The translations under genes and the position numbers were made by a program. From CAZUEG01 sp043798775 (lineage in GTDB: Bacteria; Patescibacteriota; Minisyncoccia; Minisyncoccales; GWA2-46-15), in assembly GCA_043798775.1 (NCBI GenBank), contig JAZDOL010000018.1, positions 1-20,318 on the forward strand: DNA of 20,318 nucleotides, read 5' to 3'. Positions within the stretch are counted from its first letter, which is position 1. Each line of letters begins with the position of its first letter. The notes beneath the pieces are model-generated. The model made no database searches and was not told the origin of the DNA. It was given only the letters and a program-made list of their open reading frames with translations. Of this stretch, positions 14,342 through 20,316 are shown piece after piece.

Positions 14342-16162
14342 TTAAGAAAGTGAGGCTTTTATTCTCCTTACGCCGGCACTCGATGATTCTTCTTTATCAA
14401 TCTTGAATTTGCCCAATTGGCCGGTATGATCAGCATGAGGACCGGCGCACACTTCTTTAGAAAACGTTCCTATTGAATAAACAGTAACCCGACTCGGATA
14501 TTTTTCTTTAAAGAAGGATAGAGCTCCGTTTTTAATTGCTTCATCGTACGATGTTTCTTCTTTATTTACGGCTTGATCTTTTTTAATCTCTCCATTGACC
14601 AGCCCCTCCACTTGGCTTATTTCTTCTGAGGTTAGTTTTGAAGGATGAGAAAAATCAAATCGCAGTCTTTCCGTGGTGATATCCGAACCCATTTGCTGAA
14701 TATGATTCCCTAATATCTGCCCCAGCGCCTGATGCAGTAAATGAGTAGCAGTGTGTAAATTCGCCATTTTATCTGTCGCGTTTTTCCCCACGCCACCGAA
14801 CTTCTTTTCCGCTCCGGCCCGGGAAAGTTCTTGGTGATTTTTGAAAGCATTATCAAAACCATTCTTATCAACCTTGACGTTTCTCTCTTTTGCCAATTCA
14901 ATTGTCAGTTCAAAAGGAAATCCATATGTATCGTAAAGATGAAAAGCGTCAATTCCGGAAATCGTGCCGTTATCCGCCAGTTTATTAAATAATTTAATTC
15001 CCTGATCTAACGTTTTGGTAAACTTTTCTTCCTCGCCCGAAACTACGGCAATAATTTCCTTCCTTCTTCCGGCAAGCTCCGGATAGGTATTTTCATAGGC
15101 AGAAATTCCAATATCTATAAGTTTGGCGAATGCGCCTTTTTCCATTTTTAATTCCCGGCTATAACGGATTGCCCGGCGTAACAACCGGCGCAGGATATAT
15201 CCTTGTCCGACATTTACCGGTAAAACCTCCTCGTTTATTAAAAATACCGCCGCTCTTATATGATCAGTAATAATTCTCATTGCTTTGGTTATATTCTTTG
15301 ACGAATCGTAATTCAAACCGACCATCGATTCCAGGAATTGAATCATTGACCAAAGAATATCGGTTTTAAATATGTCGGGGCAGTTAATCGTTGCTGCCGC
15401 CATTCTCTCTAAACTACCGCCAAAGTCCACATTTTTTTGCGCCATTTCTTTCAATGACCCATCGGCTTGTTTCTGGTATTGCATAAAAACATTATTACCG
15501 ATTTCCATAAATCGGCCGCAATCGCAGTTAGGATGGCATTTTTCATTTTTATAAACTGACTGTTCGTGCAACTTTAGTTCTTCGCCAAAATCGTAAAAAA
15601 CCTCGCTATCTGGCCCGCCGGGTTCACCGGTGGGCATGTTTTCCGGCTCGCCAGACCTTGACCACCAGTTCTTTCCTGCTGGATAAACAAATATTCTTTC
15701 CCCCTCTTTAGCTTCAATACCCACTTTTTTAAAAATTTCTTTCCAAATTTCGATTGACTCGTTGTCTTTAGAAACAAATTCGTTCCCTTCAAAAACCGTA
15801 ACGAATAATTTTTGCGGATTAAGTTTCAATTCTTCGGTCAGAAATTCAAAAAACCAACTCAATTGTTCTTTTTTAAAATAATCGCCCAGCGACCAGTTGC
15901 CAAGCATCTCAAAAAAAGTTGAATGGCGGTTATCCCCCACCTCTTCAATATCATTGGTCCTTAAGCATTTTTGCGAATCAACCAGTCGTTTTCCTTCCGG
16001 ATGCGGTTTGCCTAACAAGTAAGGAACTAACGGTTGCATTCCGCTTGAGGTGAACAATGTCGTTGGGTCATCACGAGGAACAATCAAAGCCGAGGGAATT
16101 ATTTTGTGCCCTCTTTCTTCAAAGAATTCAAGATAGCGGTCTCTAATTTCTTTAGTCGTCAT
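14342..16162 (-). CDS. alaS: Alanyl-tRNA synthetase, short form without beta-barrel and C-Ala domain
   Basis: Charges tRNA-Ala and edits mischarged products. The class II catalytic domain starts at the N terminus (RDRYLEFFEERGHKIIPSAL, FTSSGMQPLVPYLLGKPHP, LRTNDIEEVGDNRHSTFFEM), followed by the helical tRNA-recognition region (GYILRRLLRRAIRYSREL, about 321-337). The editing domain keeps all four zinc/editing ligands: H470 and H474 in HTATH, C572 and H576 in CAGPHAD, with GVRRI at 597-601. The protein stops at residue 606, right after the editing domain. The C-terminal dimerisation/C-Ala domain and the beta-barrel insert found in approximately 870-residue enzymes are missing. ATG at 16162-16160 lies only a few bases after a plausible promoter. 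Function is firm. Confidence 0.96.
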   Translation of the reverse strand: MTTKEIRDRYLEFFEERGHKIIPSALIVPRDDPTTLFTSSGMQPLVPYLLGKPHPEGKRLVDSQKCLRTNDIEEVGDNRHSTFFEMLGNWSLGDYFKKEQLSWFFEFLTEELKLNPQKLFVTVFEGNEFVSKDNESIEIWKEIFKKVGIEAKEGERIFVYPAGKNWWSRSGEPENMPTGEPGGPDSEVFYDFGEELKLHEQSVYKNEKCHPNCDCGRFMEIGNNVFMQYQKQADGSLKEMAQKNVDFGGSLERMAAATINCPDIFKTDILWSMIQFLESMVGLNYDSSKNITKAMRIITDHIRAAVFLINEEVLPVNVGQGYILRRLLRRAIRYSRELKMEKGAFAKLIDIGISAYENTYPELAGRRKEIIAVVSGEEEKFTKTLDQGIKLFNKLADNGTISGIDAFHLYDTYGFPFELTIELAKERNVKVDKNGFDNAFKNHQELSRAGAEKKFGGVGKNATDKMANLHTATHLLHQALGQILGNHIQQMGSDITTERLRFDFSHPSKLTSEEISQVEGLVNGEIKKDQAVNKEETSYDEAIKNGALSFFKEKYPSRVTVYSIGTFSKEVCAGPHADHTGQLGKFKIDKEESSSAGVRRIKASLS

Positions 16163-16171
16163 GTATAGTAA

Positions 16172-16200
16172 ATATTAGCAATTATCTTACCGGCAATCAA
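16172..16200 (-). promoter_or_regulatory. Candidate promoter for alaS, nearly leaderless
   Basis: Minus strand: -35 TTGATT (16200-16195), 17 bases, -10 TAATAT (16177-16172). The expected transcription start is about 3 bases from the alaS ATG at 16162. Each hexamer has about four consensus matches. Confidence 0.4.
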
Positions 16201-16207
16201 TTTACAC

Positions 16208-16237
16208 AAAAGGAGCTATGCCTGGATAGCTCCTTTT
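16208..16237. terminator. Perfect 12-bp hairpin between alaS and the 363-residue gene
   Basis: Arms AAAAGGAGCTAT (16208-16219) and ATAGCTCCTTTT (16226-16237) with loop GCCTGG. It is symmetrical and lies downstream of the stop at 16296. The T-tract is only four bases, but the 12-bp stem makes termination of the upstream minus-strand transcript likely. Confidence 0.7.
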
Positions 16238-16295
16238 GCTCCTAACCAGAAAAGAATTTGATCTGCCAGAATTTATATCCTTTAAGCAGCTGTAA

Positions 16296-17387
16296 TTATT
16301 CTAACGGCACAAAAAGATTAGGCACGTCGGTGCGAATTTGCGGTATGAATTTCCGTCGGCAGGCCATTTCTTTCGTATTAACCATGGCAATCGAAGAAAT
16401 TTCTTCTTCCTCGGTAAGAACGATTTTTCCCCGCTCCAAACTGGGCCTGATTTCTTGAAACTTGGAAACGGCTCCATAAACCGCTCTTGCGAGAGATTCC
16501 GAAAACCGTCCCTTTGTAGCGTCTTTGCTTATCGGGGACAAAATAGCCTTAATATAATAAGCATGGTCGCCTTCTGTGGCCAAAAACCCAAACTGCATAT
16601 TATAACACTCGGTATAGCCGCTTACTTCCAGCGCTTTTACAATTTCATCGTAGGAGAAAGGCTTGTTCGTGTCAGCTTCAAGAAAAAAGGACGTCCCGAT
16701 TGCCACGCCCCCGTTCGGGAAAACCTCATCCGGATTAGTAACTGCCTGTTGTGTTTCTTGTGGGGAAAGTAGTGTGAGTTTACCACAACGACGTTGTTTG
16801 TTTGGCTCATAGGCAATCGCCAAAGAACCCTTGTGTGCCTGAATTTCGGAAATTACTCGCGCTGAATTTTCTCCCGAGGGAAAAATGACAACGCCGTTAT
16901 TAAATTCACCAGCGAAAGCAGTTGGCATCGGCGCAACAAGATAGTTTCCTTCGGGTATTTCTTCCATAGAATCGGAGATATCAAAATATTCCGGAGATCC
17001 GGCATAAAAACTGAAATTACGGACCAACGAACAGGAAGAGGTGTCCGGAAGCCTCATTGCCGCCAAGTGACAGTTAAACGGTCCCGATTCAATTCTTGTA
17101 ACCGGGCACACTTCCAGACCGGCTTTTTCTGCCACTTCTTTTGACTGTTCAGCGCATTCCATCGCCTCTTTTTCCAAAATAGAGATTTCACCTCCCTTTC
17201 TTGTTCCACGCAATATTGTTTTACCTACAAAAGCCCACCTTTTCGGCCCAGCCATAGCGATATCCAAAATGCTTGGGATATTAAGATTATCAAGAATTCG
17301 GGCAACCAAAGGATTTTCTTTAATAGAGGAGATCTTTTCATCAACGCCTTCTTTCAGTCTTGCTGATATGTTTTCTGGTCTAAACAT
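16296..17387 (-). CDS. Conserved-looking hypothetical protein, 363 residues
   Basis: I do not recognise the family. It has no signal peptide or membrane helix and looks like a soluble cytoplasmic enzyme or binding protein with alternating alpha/beta composition. Visible points: a charged N terminus, FVGKTILRGTRKGGEISILE at about 53-72 (not a standard P-loop), scattered cysteines (C78, C94, C106, C119, C201), a Gly/Pro-rich middle (VAPMPTAFAG, GVVIFPSGE), and NGGVAIGTSFFLEAD followed by YTECYNMQFGFLATEGDHAY. ATG at 17387 is 25 bases after the M28 peptidase stop, without a Shine-Dalgarno site, so the two are probably one operon ending at the 16208-16237 hairpin. The regular length and codon use like its neighbours argue that it is a real gene. 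Confidence 0.8.
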   Translation of the reverse strand: MFRPENISARLKEGVDEKISSIKENPLVARILDNLNIPSILDIAMAGPKRWAFVGKTILRGTRKGGEISILEKEAMECAEQSKEVAEKAGLEVCPVTRIESGPFNCHLAAMRLPDTSSCSLVRNFSFYAGSPEYFDISDSMEEIPEGNYLVAPMPTAFAGEFNNGVVIFPSGENSARVISEIQAHKGSLAIAYEPNKQRRCGKLTLLSPQETQQAVTNPDEVFPNGGVAIGTSFFLEADTNKPFSYDEIVKALEVSGYTECYNMQFGFLATEGDHAYYIKAILSPISKDATKGRFSESLARAVYGAVSKFQEIRPSLERGKIVLTEEEEISSIAMVNTKEMACRRKFIPQIRTDVPNLFVPLE

Positions 17388-17412
17388 GTTTGCTTAAAAA
17401 ACTTAGAGCATC

Positions 17413-18357
17413 TTAAAGATTTTTAATTAAATCATCAACCGTTTTCTTTAGCCATATCGTGCTTAATTGCGACATATCGTCCAGATCGCTATGATAAACG
17501 GCCATTAATTTATCGATACTGCCGTATAACGCCCAAATTTTCTTTTTATGCCGATTAAAATTTTTGATCGGAAATGCGTCTTCCAGTAAATCCGGATTGT
17601 TTGACCAATGAGGATTATCGTTGCCAACACAATCAACAGCAATAATCTTTTTTGTTTTATCAAACAGCTTCGGATATCGCCTTTCAAAGGCGCGAAATCC
17701 CGCCCCCCAGTAATACGGCTTGTCGTAAGACAACTCTTCGCATCCCGCAAAAACGAAAAGGCAGGCATCTAATAGCGATGGTTTTTTAATAATTACCGCC
17801 ATTGTTACGGCAACGCCAGAAGCATTATCCGTTGCCCCCAAGCCAATGCTGTCGTAATGGGCAAAAAGAATTGCTTTCGGGTTATCGATATTTCCCGCCA
17901 TTATATTTAATGAGCGGTGCTTGATCGGCTTAACGGTAACATTACCGAGAATTTTTTTGGCATTGATTATCTTCAACAAATCTCCGGGTATTACTGATAT
18001 TGCCGGCGCAAAATAATGCGACGGCGAAGATAATCCCGGACATTGGGGATTAAAGTTGACATTCGCCCGCGTTAAAAACGCCTGCGAACCGGTTAACGAA
18101 CTGATAATATTATCTTTGGAAGTTATTTTCCCGCTCACCATTCCCGACGGCCGGCAAGAGATTGTTTTGCCGTCGGCTATTAAAGAACATTTGCTCCATT
18201 TTGGGATTTTTACGGAAAATTCCTGCACTGTAAAATCAATTCCGTATTCTTCCAGCGTTTCCATTATTCTCATCGCGGTTTTCGTTTCCCCCCCCAGTTG
18301 CCGTGGCGACAGTTTAATTAACTCTTTTACATAATTTAACGAATCAAACTTTTGCAT
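17413..18357 (-). CDS. M28-family zinc metallopeptidase
   Basis: A probable di-zinc aminopeptidase/carboxypeptidase-like hydrolase. The catalytic block is complete and in family order: H167 and D169 in FAHYDS, the bridging D177 in GATDNASG, the Glu pair E207/E208 in FAGCEELS, D242 in AVDCVGND, and H289 in VYHSDLDD. The first 140 residues form the usual strand/helix lead-in, and a substrate-specificity region lies between. At 314 residues it is compact, with no additional PA domain. No signal peptide is visible, so it probably works in the cytoplasm on peptides. ATG at 18357 has no Shine-Dalgarno site. It starts the operon with the 363-residue protein. The substrate cannot be told from sequence. 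Confidence 0.88.
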   Translation of the reverse strand: MQKFDSLNYVKELIKLSPRQLGGETKTAMRIMETLEEYGIDFTVQEFSVKIPKWSKCSLIADGKTISCRPSGMVSGKITSKDNIISSLTGSQAFLTRANVNFNPQCPGLSSPSHYFAPAISVIPGDLLKIINAKKILGNVTVKPIKHRSLNIMAGNIDNPKAILFAHYDSIGLGATDNASGVAVTMAVIIKKPSLLDACLFVFAGCEELSYDKPYYWGAGFRAFERRYPKLFDKTKKIIAVDCVGNDNPHWSNNPDLLEDAFPIKNFNRHKKKIWALYGSIDKLMAVYHSDLDDMSQLSTIWLKKTVDDLIKNL

Positions 18358-18403
18358 ATAATTAGTATTATTGAGCTATTCTTTAGTTTAGCGTAGTTTA
18401 GGT

Positions 18404-18445
18404 AAAAATGAAAAAGAGGGTGGGTATCGTTGATTATACCCACCC
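18404..18445 (-). terminator. Intrinsic terminator of the zinc-finger gene
   Basis: Stem GGGTGGGTAT (18418-18427), loop CGTTGATT, stem ATACCCACCC (18436-18445), ten pairs. In the minus direction it is followed by CTCTTTTTCATTTTT (18419-18405), a good U-rich tract. It is 10 bases past the stop at 18456. Confidence 0.85.
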
Positions 18446-18455
18446 CCATTCGCCC

Positions 18456-18650
18456 CTACTGTTGCGAGCAACAGGGGCAGTTCCGTTCTCCCTTCCCCCC
18501 ACAGAGGGGACAGGAGATTTTCTGATCAGGCGTTGACCCGACCTCACCGCCCCCTCCGCAGAGAGAGCAGGTTATTTTTTTTGCCCCGTTGCAAGCGGAA
18601 CAAACAACGATGCCGTTTTTTTTAGGACGGCGACTCTTTTGGCCTTTCAT
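18456..18650 (-). CDS. Small DnaJ-like four-CxxC zinc-finger protein
   Basis: A 64-residue basic protein with four CxxC pairs: C17/C20 (CSAC), C28/C31 (CSLCGGGGE), C47/C50 (CPLCGGKGE) and C58/C61 (CPCC). The CxxCxGxG-like spacing resembles the cysteine-rich zinc domain of DnaJ, so two zinc ions would be expected; no J-domain is present. A role as a small RNA- or protein-binding zinc module is inference only. The start is well marked: ATG at 18650-18648 follows AAAGGAGG with a 4-base gap, one of only two strong Shine-Dalgarno sites in the window. The start codon itself lies in the loop of a hairpin. A strong terminator follows, so this is a single-gene unit. A hairpin also spans its last codons (about 18452-18478). 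Confidence 0.85.
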   Translation of the reverse strand: MKGQKSRRPKKNGIVVCSACNGAKKITCSLCGGGGEVGSTPDQKISCPLCGGKGERNCPCCSQQ

Positions 18651-18713
18651 AAGGCCTCCTTTCCCGGCCTTGCCGGGGATTACCTTTTAATTATTAATTA
18701 ATAAGCAATCCCC
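18641..18713 (-). promoter_or_regulatory. Competing hairpins in the leader of the zinc-finger gene
   Basis: Four pairings share bases. (I) GGGGATT (18675-18681) with AATCCCC (18707-18713). (II) CCCGGC (18663-18668) with GCCGGG (18672-18677). (III) GGCCTT (18666-18671) with AAGGCC (18651-18656), which encloses the Shine-Dalgarno site. (IV) AAGGCC (18651-18656) with GGCCTT (18641-18646), which puts the ATG in a 4-base loop. I and II exclude each other, as do II and III, and III and IV. This is the layout of a translational switch. Confidence 0.5.
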
Positions 18714-18781
18714 GAAAAATACGAGAAACATTAACTAGAAACACCTGATTACTTTGTTAAATTGTAGAAAAACGAGTAAGC

Positions 18782-18807
18782 AAAAAGAAAACCTCCCTTT
18801 CGGGAGG
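18782..18807 (-). terminator. Intrinsic terminator after the 38-codon ORF
   Basis: Stem CCTCCC (18792-18797) and GGGAGG (18802-18807) with loop TTTC. On the minus strand it reads stem-GAAA-stem, followed by TTTTCTTTTTG. It lies 37 bases beyond the stop at 18844. Confidence 0.75.
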
Positions 18808-18843
18808 CCAATTTGCTGATATTTCCTGATTTTATGTTTCTGA

Positions 18844-18960
18844 TTATGGATTACTAACAGCAAAACCTCCCGGCTTAAGGCCGATAATAAGGACGAGAAC
18901 ATCAACCGCTATTTGGCGGCCTGTAGGCAAGTTTAAGTTGTTATAAATCTTCTTTTCCAT
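18844..18960 (-). CDS. Possible 38-residue peptide
   Basis: ATG at 18960-18958, TAA at 18846-18844. The peptide begins MEKKIYNNLNLPTGRQIAVD and continues VLVLIIGLKPGGFAVSNP: a charged start, a short hydrophobic stretch (VDVLVLIIGL) and a Gly-Gly-Phe end. It is framed by a TTGACA promoter about 6 bases of leader away and by a clear terminator, which argues for a discrete transcript. Coding is less certain: there is no Shine-Dalgarno site and it is short. The DNA of its last codons (18856-18872) recurs at 20067-20083 with one mismatch. Family unknown; it could instead be a small RNA. Confidence 0.4.
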   Translation of the reverse strand: MEKKIYNNLNLPTGRQIAVDVLVLIIGLKPGGFAVSNP

Positions 18961-18972
18961 ATAATGATTACA

Positions 18973-19000
18973 AGTTTAGTTAAACCAGCCAATCTGTCAA
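18973..19000 (-). promoter_or_regulatory. Promoter with perfect -35 for the 38-codon ORF
   Basis: Minus strand: -35 TTGACA (19000-18995), 16-base spacer, -10 TAAACT (18978-18973). Expected start near 18966, about 6 bases before the ATG at 18960. Confidence 0.5.
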
Positions 19001-19050
19001 TAGCCCTGTGTAAAATTGTGGTGTCCGAAACCCCGTACAGCCAAGATACA

Positions 19051-19076
19051 AAAGAGGTAGCTTGCACTACCTCTTT
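19051..19076 (-). terminator. Hairpin terminator after the GC-rich ORF pair
   Basis: Arms AAAGAGGTAG (19051-19060) and CTACCTCTTT (19067-19076), loop CTTGCA, ten perfect pairs. It begins 6 bases after the stop at 19083 and is followed on the minus strand by TTTTG. Confidence 0.75.
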
Positions 19077-19082
19077 GACTTA

Positions 19083-19652
19083 CTACCGATAAAGTAGTGG
19101 CACCACTTTATCGGAGTAATGGTCCATCGCGCGCCGCTCCTCTTCTTTAGTAGCGCACTCCGGATGGCAAACGATTAGCGGTTCAACGCCAACCGTCCGC
19201 ATTACTTTTTGATGGGCGGCGTAAACCACCTGGTCGTCGAAATGGCTTAGCTCCGCTTTGCCATCGGAAGTGAAATCCTCAAAGAGAATTCCCCGAATGG
19301 TAAATGCCATTAGGTAGCCAAGGTAATACTCCCGAGCATGGCGGCCAAGTTGCCATAACCATGATGTTACGTCTACAAAATGGCCATCGCGTTCCTCGAA
19401 AGTTGCTTGCCGAAGCCGATGATGAAAATCTACCAGCAATTCGCCACCATCGGTGGTAATTTCGTCAAGCGGTTGGCCTTCCCATTGAGCTGGCCGGCGG
19501 ATGAGATGATACGAGAATATCTTCTCTCCGCCGTTACGACCCAGCCCCTGTCCAACCAAGACGCGCATCAGACGCATTTTGTCGAGACTTCTGGTTGTGA
19601 ACTGGCGCCGGTGTATTCCAGTTGGAATGGTTGAATCCCGGCGCGTTCGCAT
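19083..19652 (-). CDS. Hypothetical protein, second part of an overlapping or frameshifted pair
   Basis: I do not recognise this family. The longest reading is 189 residues from an ATG at 19652. It overlaps the previous ORF by 85 bases and is in its -1 frame. Two interpretations exist. First, translation restarts at the ATG at 19568-19566, whose A is also the last base of the upstream TGA (TGATG), giving 161 residues beginning MRVLVGQGLGRNGGEKIFSY. Second, a single base is missing near 19600 and both ORFs are one protein of about 250 residues; the segment FTTRSLDKMRLMRV upstream of that ATG looks protein-like, which favours this. Visible features: a Trp/Tyr-rich middle (FVDVTSWLWQLGRHAREYYL) and no signal peptide. 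The stretch is visibly more GC-rich than the rest of the window. A perfect hairpin terminator follows. Confidence 0.6.
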   Translation of the reverse strand: MRTRRDSTIPTGIHRRQFTTRSLDKMRLMRVLVGQGLGRNGGEKIFSYHLIRRPAQWEGQPLDEITTDGGELLVDFHHRLRQATFEERDGHFVDVTSWLWQLGRHAREYYLGYLMAFTIRGILFEDFTSDGKAELSHFDDQVVYAAHQKVMRTVGVEPLIVCHPECATKEEERRAMDHYSDKVVPLLYR

Positions 19653-19843
19653 CGCTTAACGAACTGAATTTCTTCCAGCCGGCAGGACGCAACCTGCCGA
19701 GCGAGAAATCCGTAACGCCCCATCGGTATCGGGCAATTGTTCCAAGCTTGCCCCATTGCCGATGCCACCAGCGCGACTAATGCCGGGTCCGATTGTCGCC
19801 GTTTTAATTCAACGACGGCTTCGTCTAATTCGTAGTATTTCAT
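19568..19843 (-). CDS. Hypothetical protein, first part of an overlapping or frameshifted pair
   Basis: A 91-residue reading, MKYYELDEAVVELKRRQSDP onward, mostly helical, with PIPMGRYGFLARQVASCRLE in the middle. The start is well supported: ATG at 19843 follows AAAGGAGG with a 4-base gap, one of only two strong Shine-Dalgarno sites here. The last 15 or so residues (GASSQPEVSTKCV) look less protein-like than the other frame at the same place, suggesting the true product shifts into the downstream ORF. Its leader contains three stacked hairpins. GC content and translation signals differ from the conserved genes, which may indicate acquisition by transfer. Function unknown. Confidence 0.6.
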   Translation of the reverse strand: MKYYELDEAVVELKRRQSDPALVALVASAMGQAWNNCPIPMGRYGFLARQVASCRLEEIQFVKRCERAGIQPFQLEYTGASSQPEVSTKCV

Positions 19844-19863
19844 ACCGCCTCCTTTGTGGGTTT

Positions 19864-19948
19864 CCGGTTATTCACCGGCGACTATCCTCAATGTATCGAG
19901 AACTGTTCTCGGGACATTGATAGTGACGGAGGTCTGACCTCCGTCACT
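19864..19948 (-). promoter_or_regulatory. Triple-hairpin 5' leader of the GC-rich gene pair
   Basis: Three consecutive structures precede the Shine-Dalgarno site. (a) CCGGT (19864-19868) with ACCGG (19874-19878). (b) A long stem of CTAT (19882-19885), CAATGT (19889-19894) and CGAGAAC (19897-19903) against GTTCTCG (19905-19911), ACATTG (19914-19919) and ATAG (19920-19923). (c) AGTGACGGAGGT (19922-19933) with ACCTCCGTCACT (19937-19948), 12 perfect pairs with a 3-base loop. It could be a cis-regulatory RNA or a separate small structured RNA. I match it to no known riboswitch. I find no convincing promoter between it and the terminator near 20000. Confidence 0.6.
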
Positions 19949-19999
19949 TAGAATGGACAGACGCCGATTAATAATTTTGTTGGACTCGTTGATAAACAA

Positions 20000-20023
20000 A
20001 AAACATCCCTTGCGGGAAGTGTT
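20000..20023 (-). terminator. Terminator-like hairpin upstream of the leader region
   Basis: CCCT-region arm (20003-20009) pairs with GGGAAGT (20014-20020) around loop TTGC with one A-A mismatch, and pairing extends outward. On the minus strand it is followed by TTTTTTGTTT. It would end the transcript begun at the 20147-20174 promoter. Confidence 0.55.
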
Positions 20024-20056
20024 GTTTGTTCTCTTTAGAAATTATTTATACGGCTC

Positions 20057-20137
20057 TCATTTATTAAACAACAAAACCTCCCGAAATCGGCGGGTAAAAA
20101 AGAAAAAGAAATTATTTTGTTGCTGAACCTTTTTCAT
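20057..20137 (-). CDS. Possible 26-codon ORF directly at a consensus promoter
   Basis: ATG at 20137-20135, TGA at 20059-20057. The peptide starts MKKVQQQNN, then has a run of Phe and a basic end (TRRFREVLLFNK). The predicted transcription start is about 2 bases from the ATG, so it would be leaderless. The composition is odd (five Phe from a T-rich tract), so the transcript may instead be a small RNA. Another frame of the same DNA carries the motif shared with the 38-codon ORF (20067-20083), hinting at a decayed relative. Confidence 0.2.
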   Translation of the reverse strand: MKKVQQQNNFFFFFTRRFREVLLFNK

Positions 20138-20146
20138 ATGACTATC

Positions 20147-20174
20147 ATTATATCCGACAGTAGCCACCTGTCAA
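20147..20174 (-). promoter_or_regulatory. Perfect-consensus sigma70-type promoter
   Basis: Minus strand: -35 TTGACA (20174-20169), 16-base spacer, -10 TATAAT (20152-20147). Both hexamers match the consensus in all six positions. Predicted start around 20139. Confidence 0.75.
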
Positions 20175-20197
20175 GAAATAGTCTTGTACAATACAAC

Positions 20198-20245
20198 ATG
20201 AGCATGAAATAAAGAGTGTTTCTATCGCAAGATGAGCATGAATAA
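20198..20245 (+). repeat. Imperfect direct repeat with ATGAGCATGAA core
   Basis: ATGAGCATGAAATAA at 20198-20212 recurs as ATGAGCATGAATAA at 20232-20245, 34 bases on. The second copy opens a plus frame (MSMNKLVAKKRCEPLSLKLY...) with no stop before the window end; the first meets a stop after four codons. Meaning unknown. Confidence 0.4.
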
Positions 20246-20316
20246 GCTTGTTGCGAAAAAAAGGTGTGAACCGTTATCATTGAAGCTGTATGACCATTTC
20301 AATGGACGATTCACAC
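20225..20316. repeat. Nested inverted repeats at the window's right edge
   Basis: TCGCAA (20225-20230) pairs with TTGCGA (20251-20256). Immediately after, GTGTGAA (20264-20270) pairs with TTCACAC (20310-20316), and inside it CATTGAA (20278-20284) pairs with TTCAATG (20298-20304), with further partial pairing between them. Such imperfect palindromes occur at ends of insertion sequences and as REP-type repeats. No transposase is visible before the window ends. Confidence 0.5.

Noticed and set aside
14710..14901. Minus-strand 63-codon ORF within alaS
   Set aside because: Out-of-frame shadow of alaS.
17413..18357. Selenocysteine or alternative genetic code
   Set aside because: UGA ends reading frames normally elsewhere in the window and no internal UGA was needed in any conserved gene.
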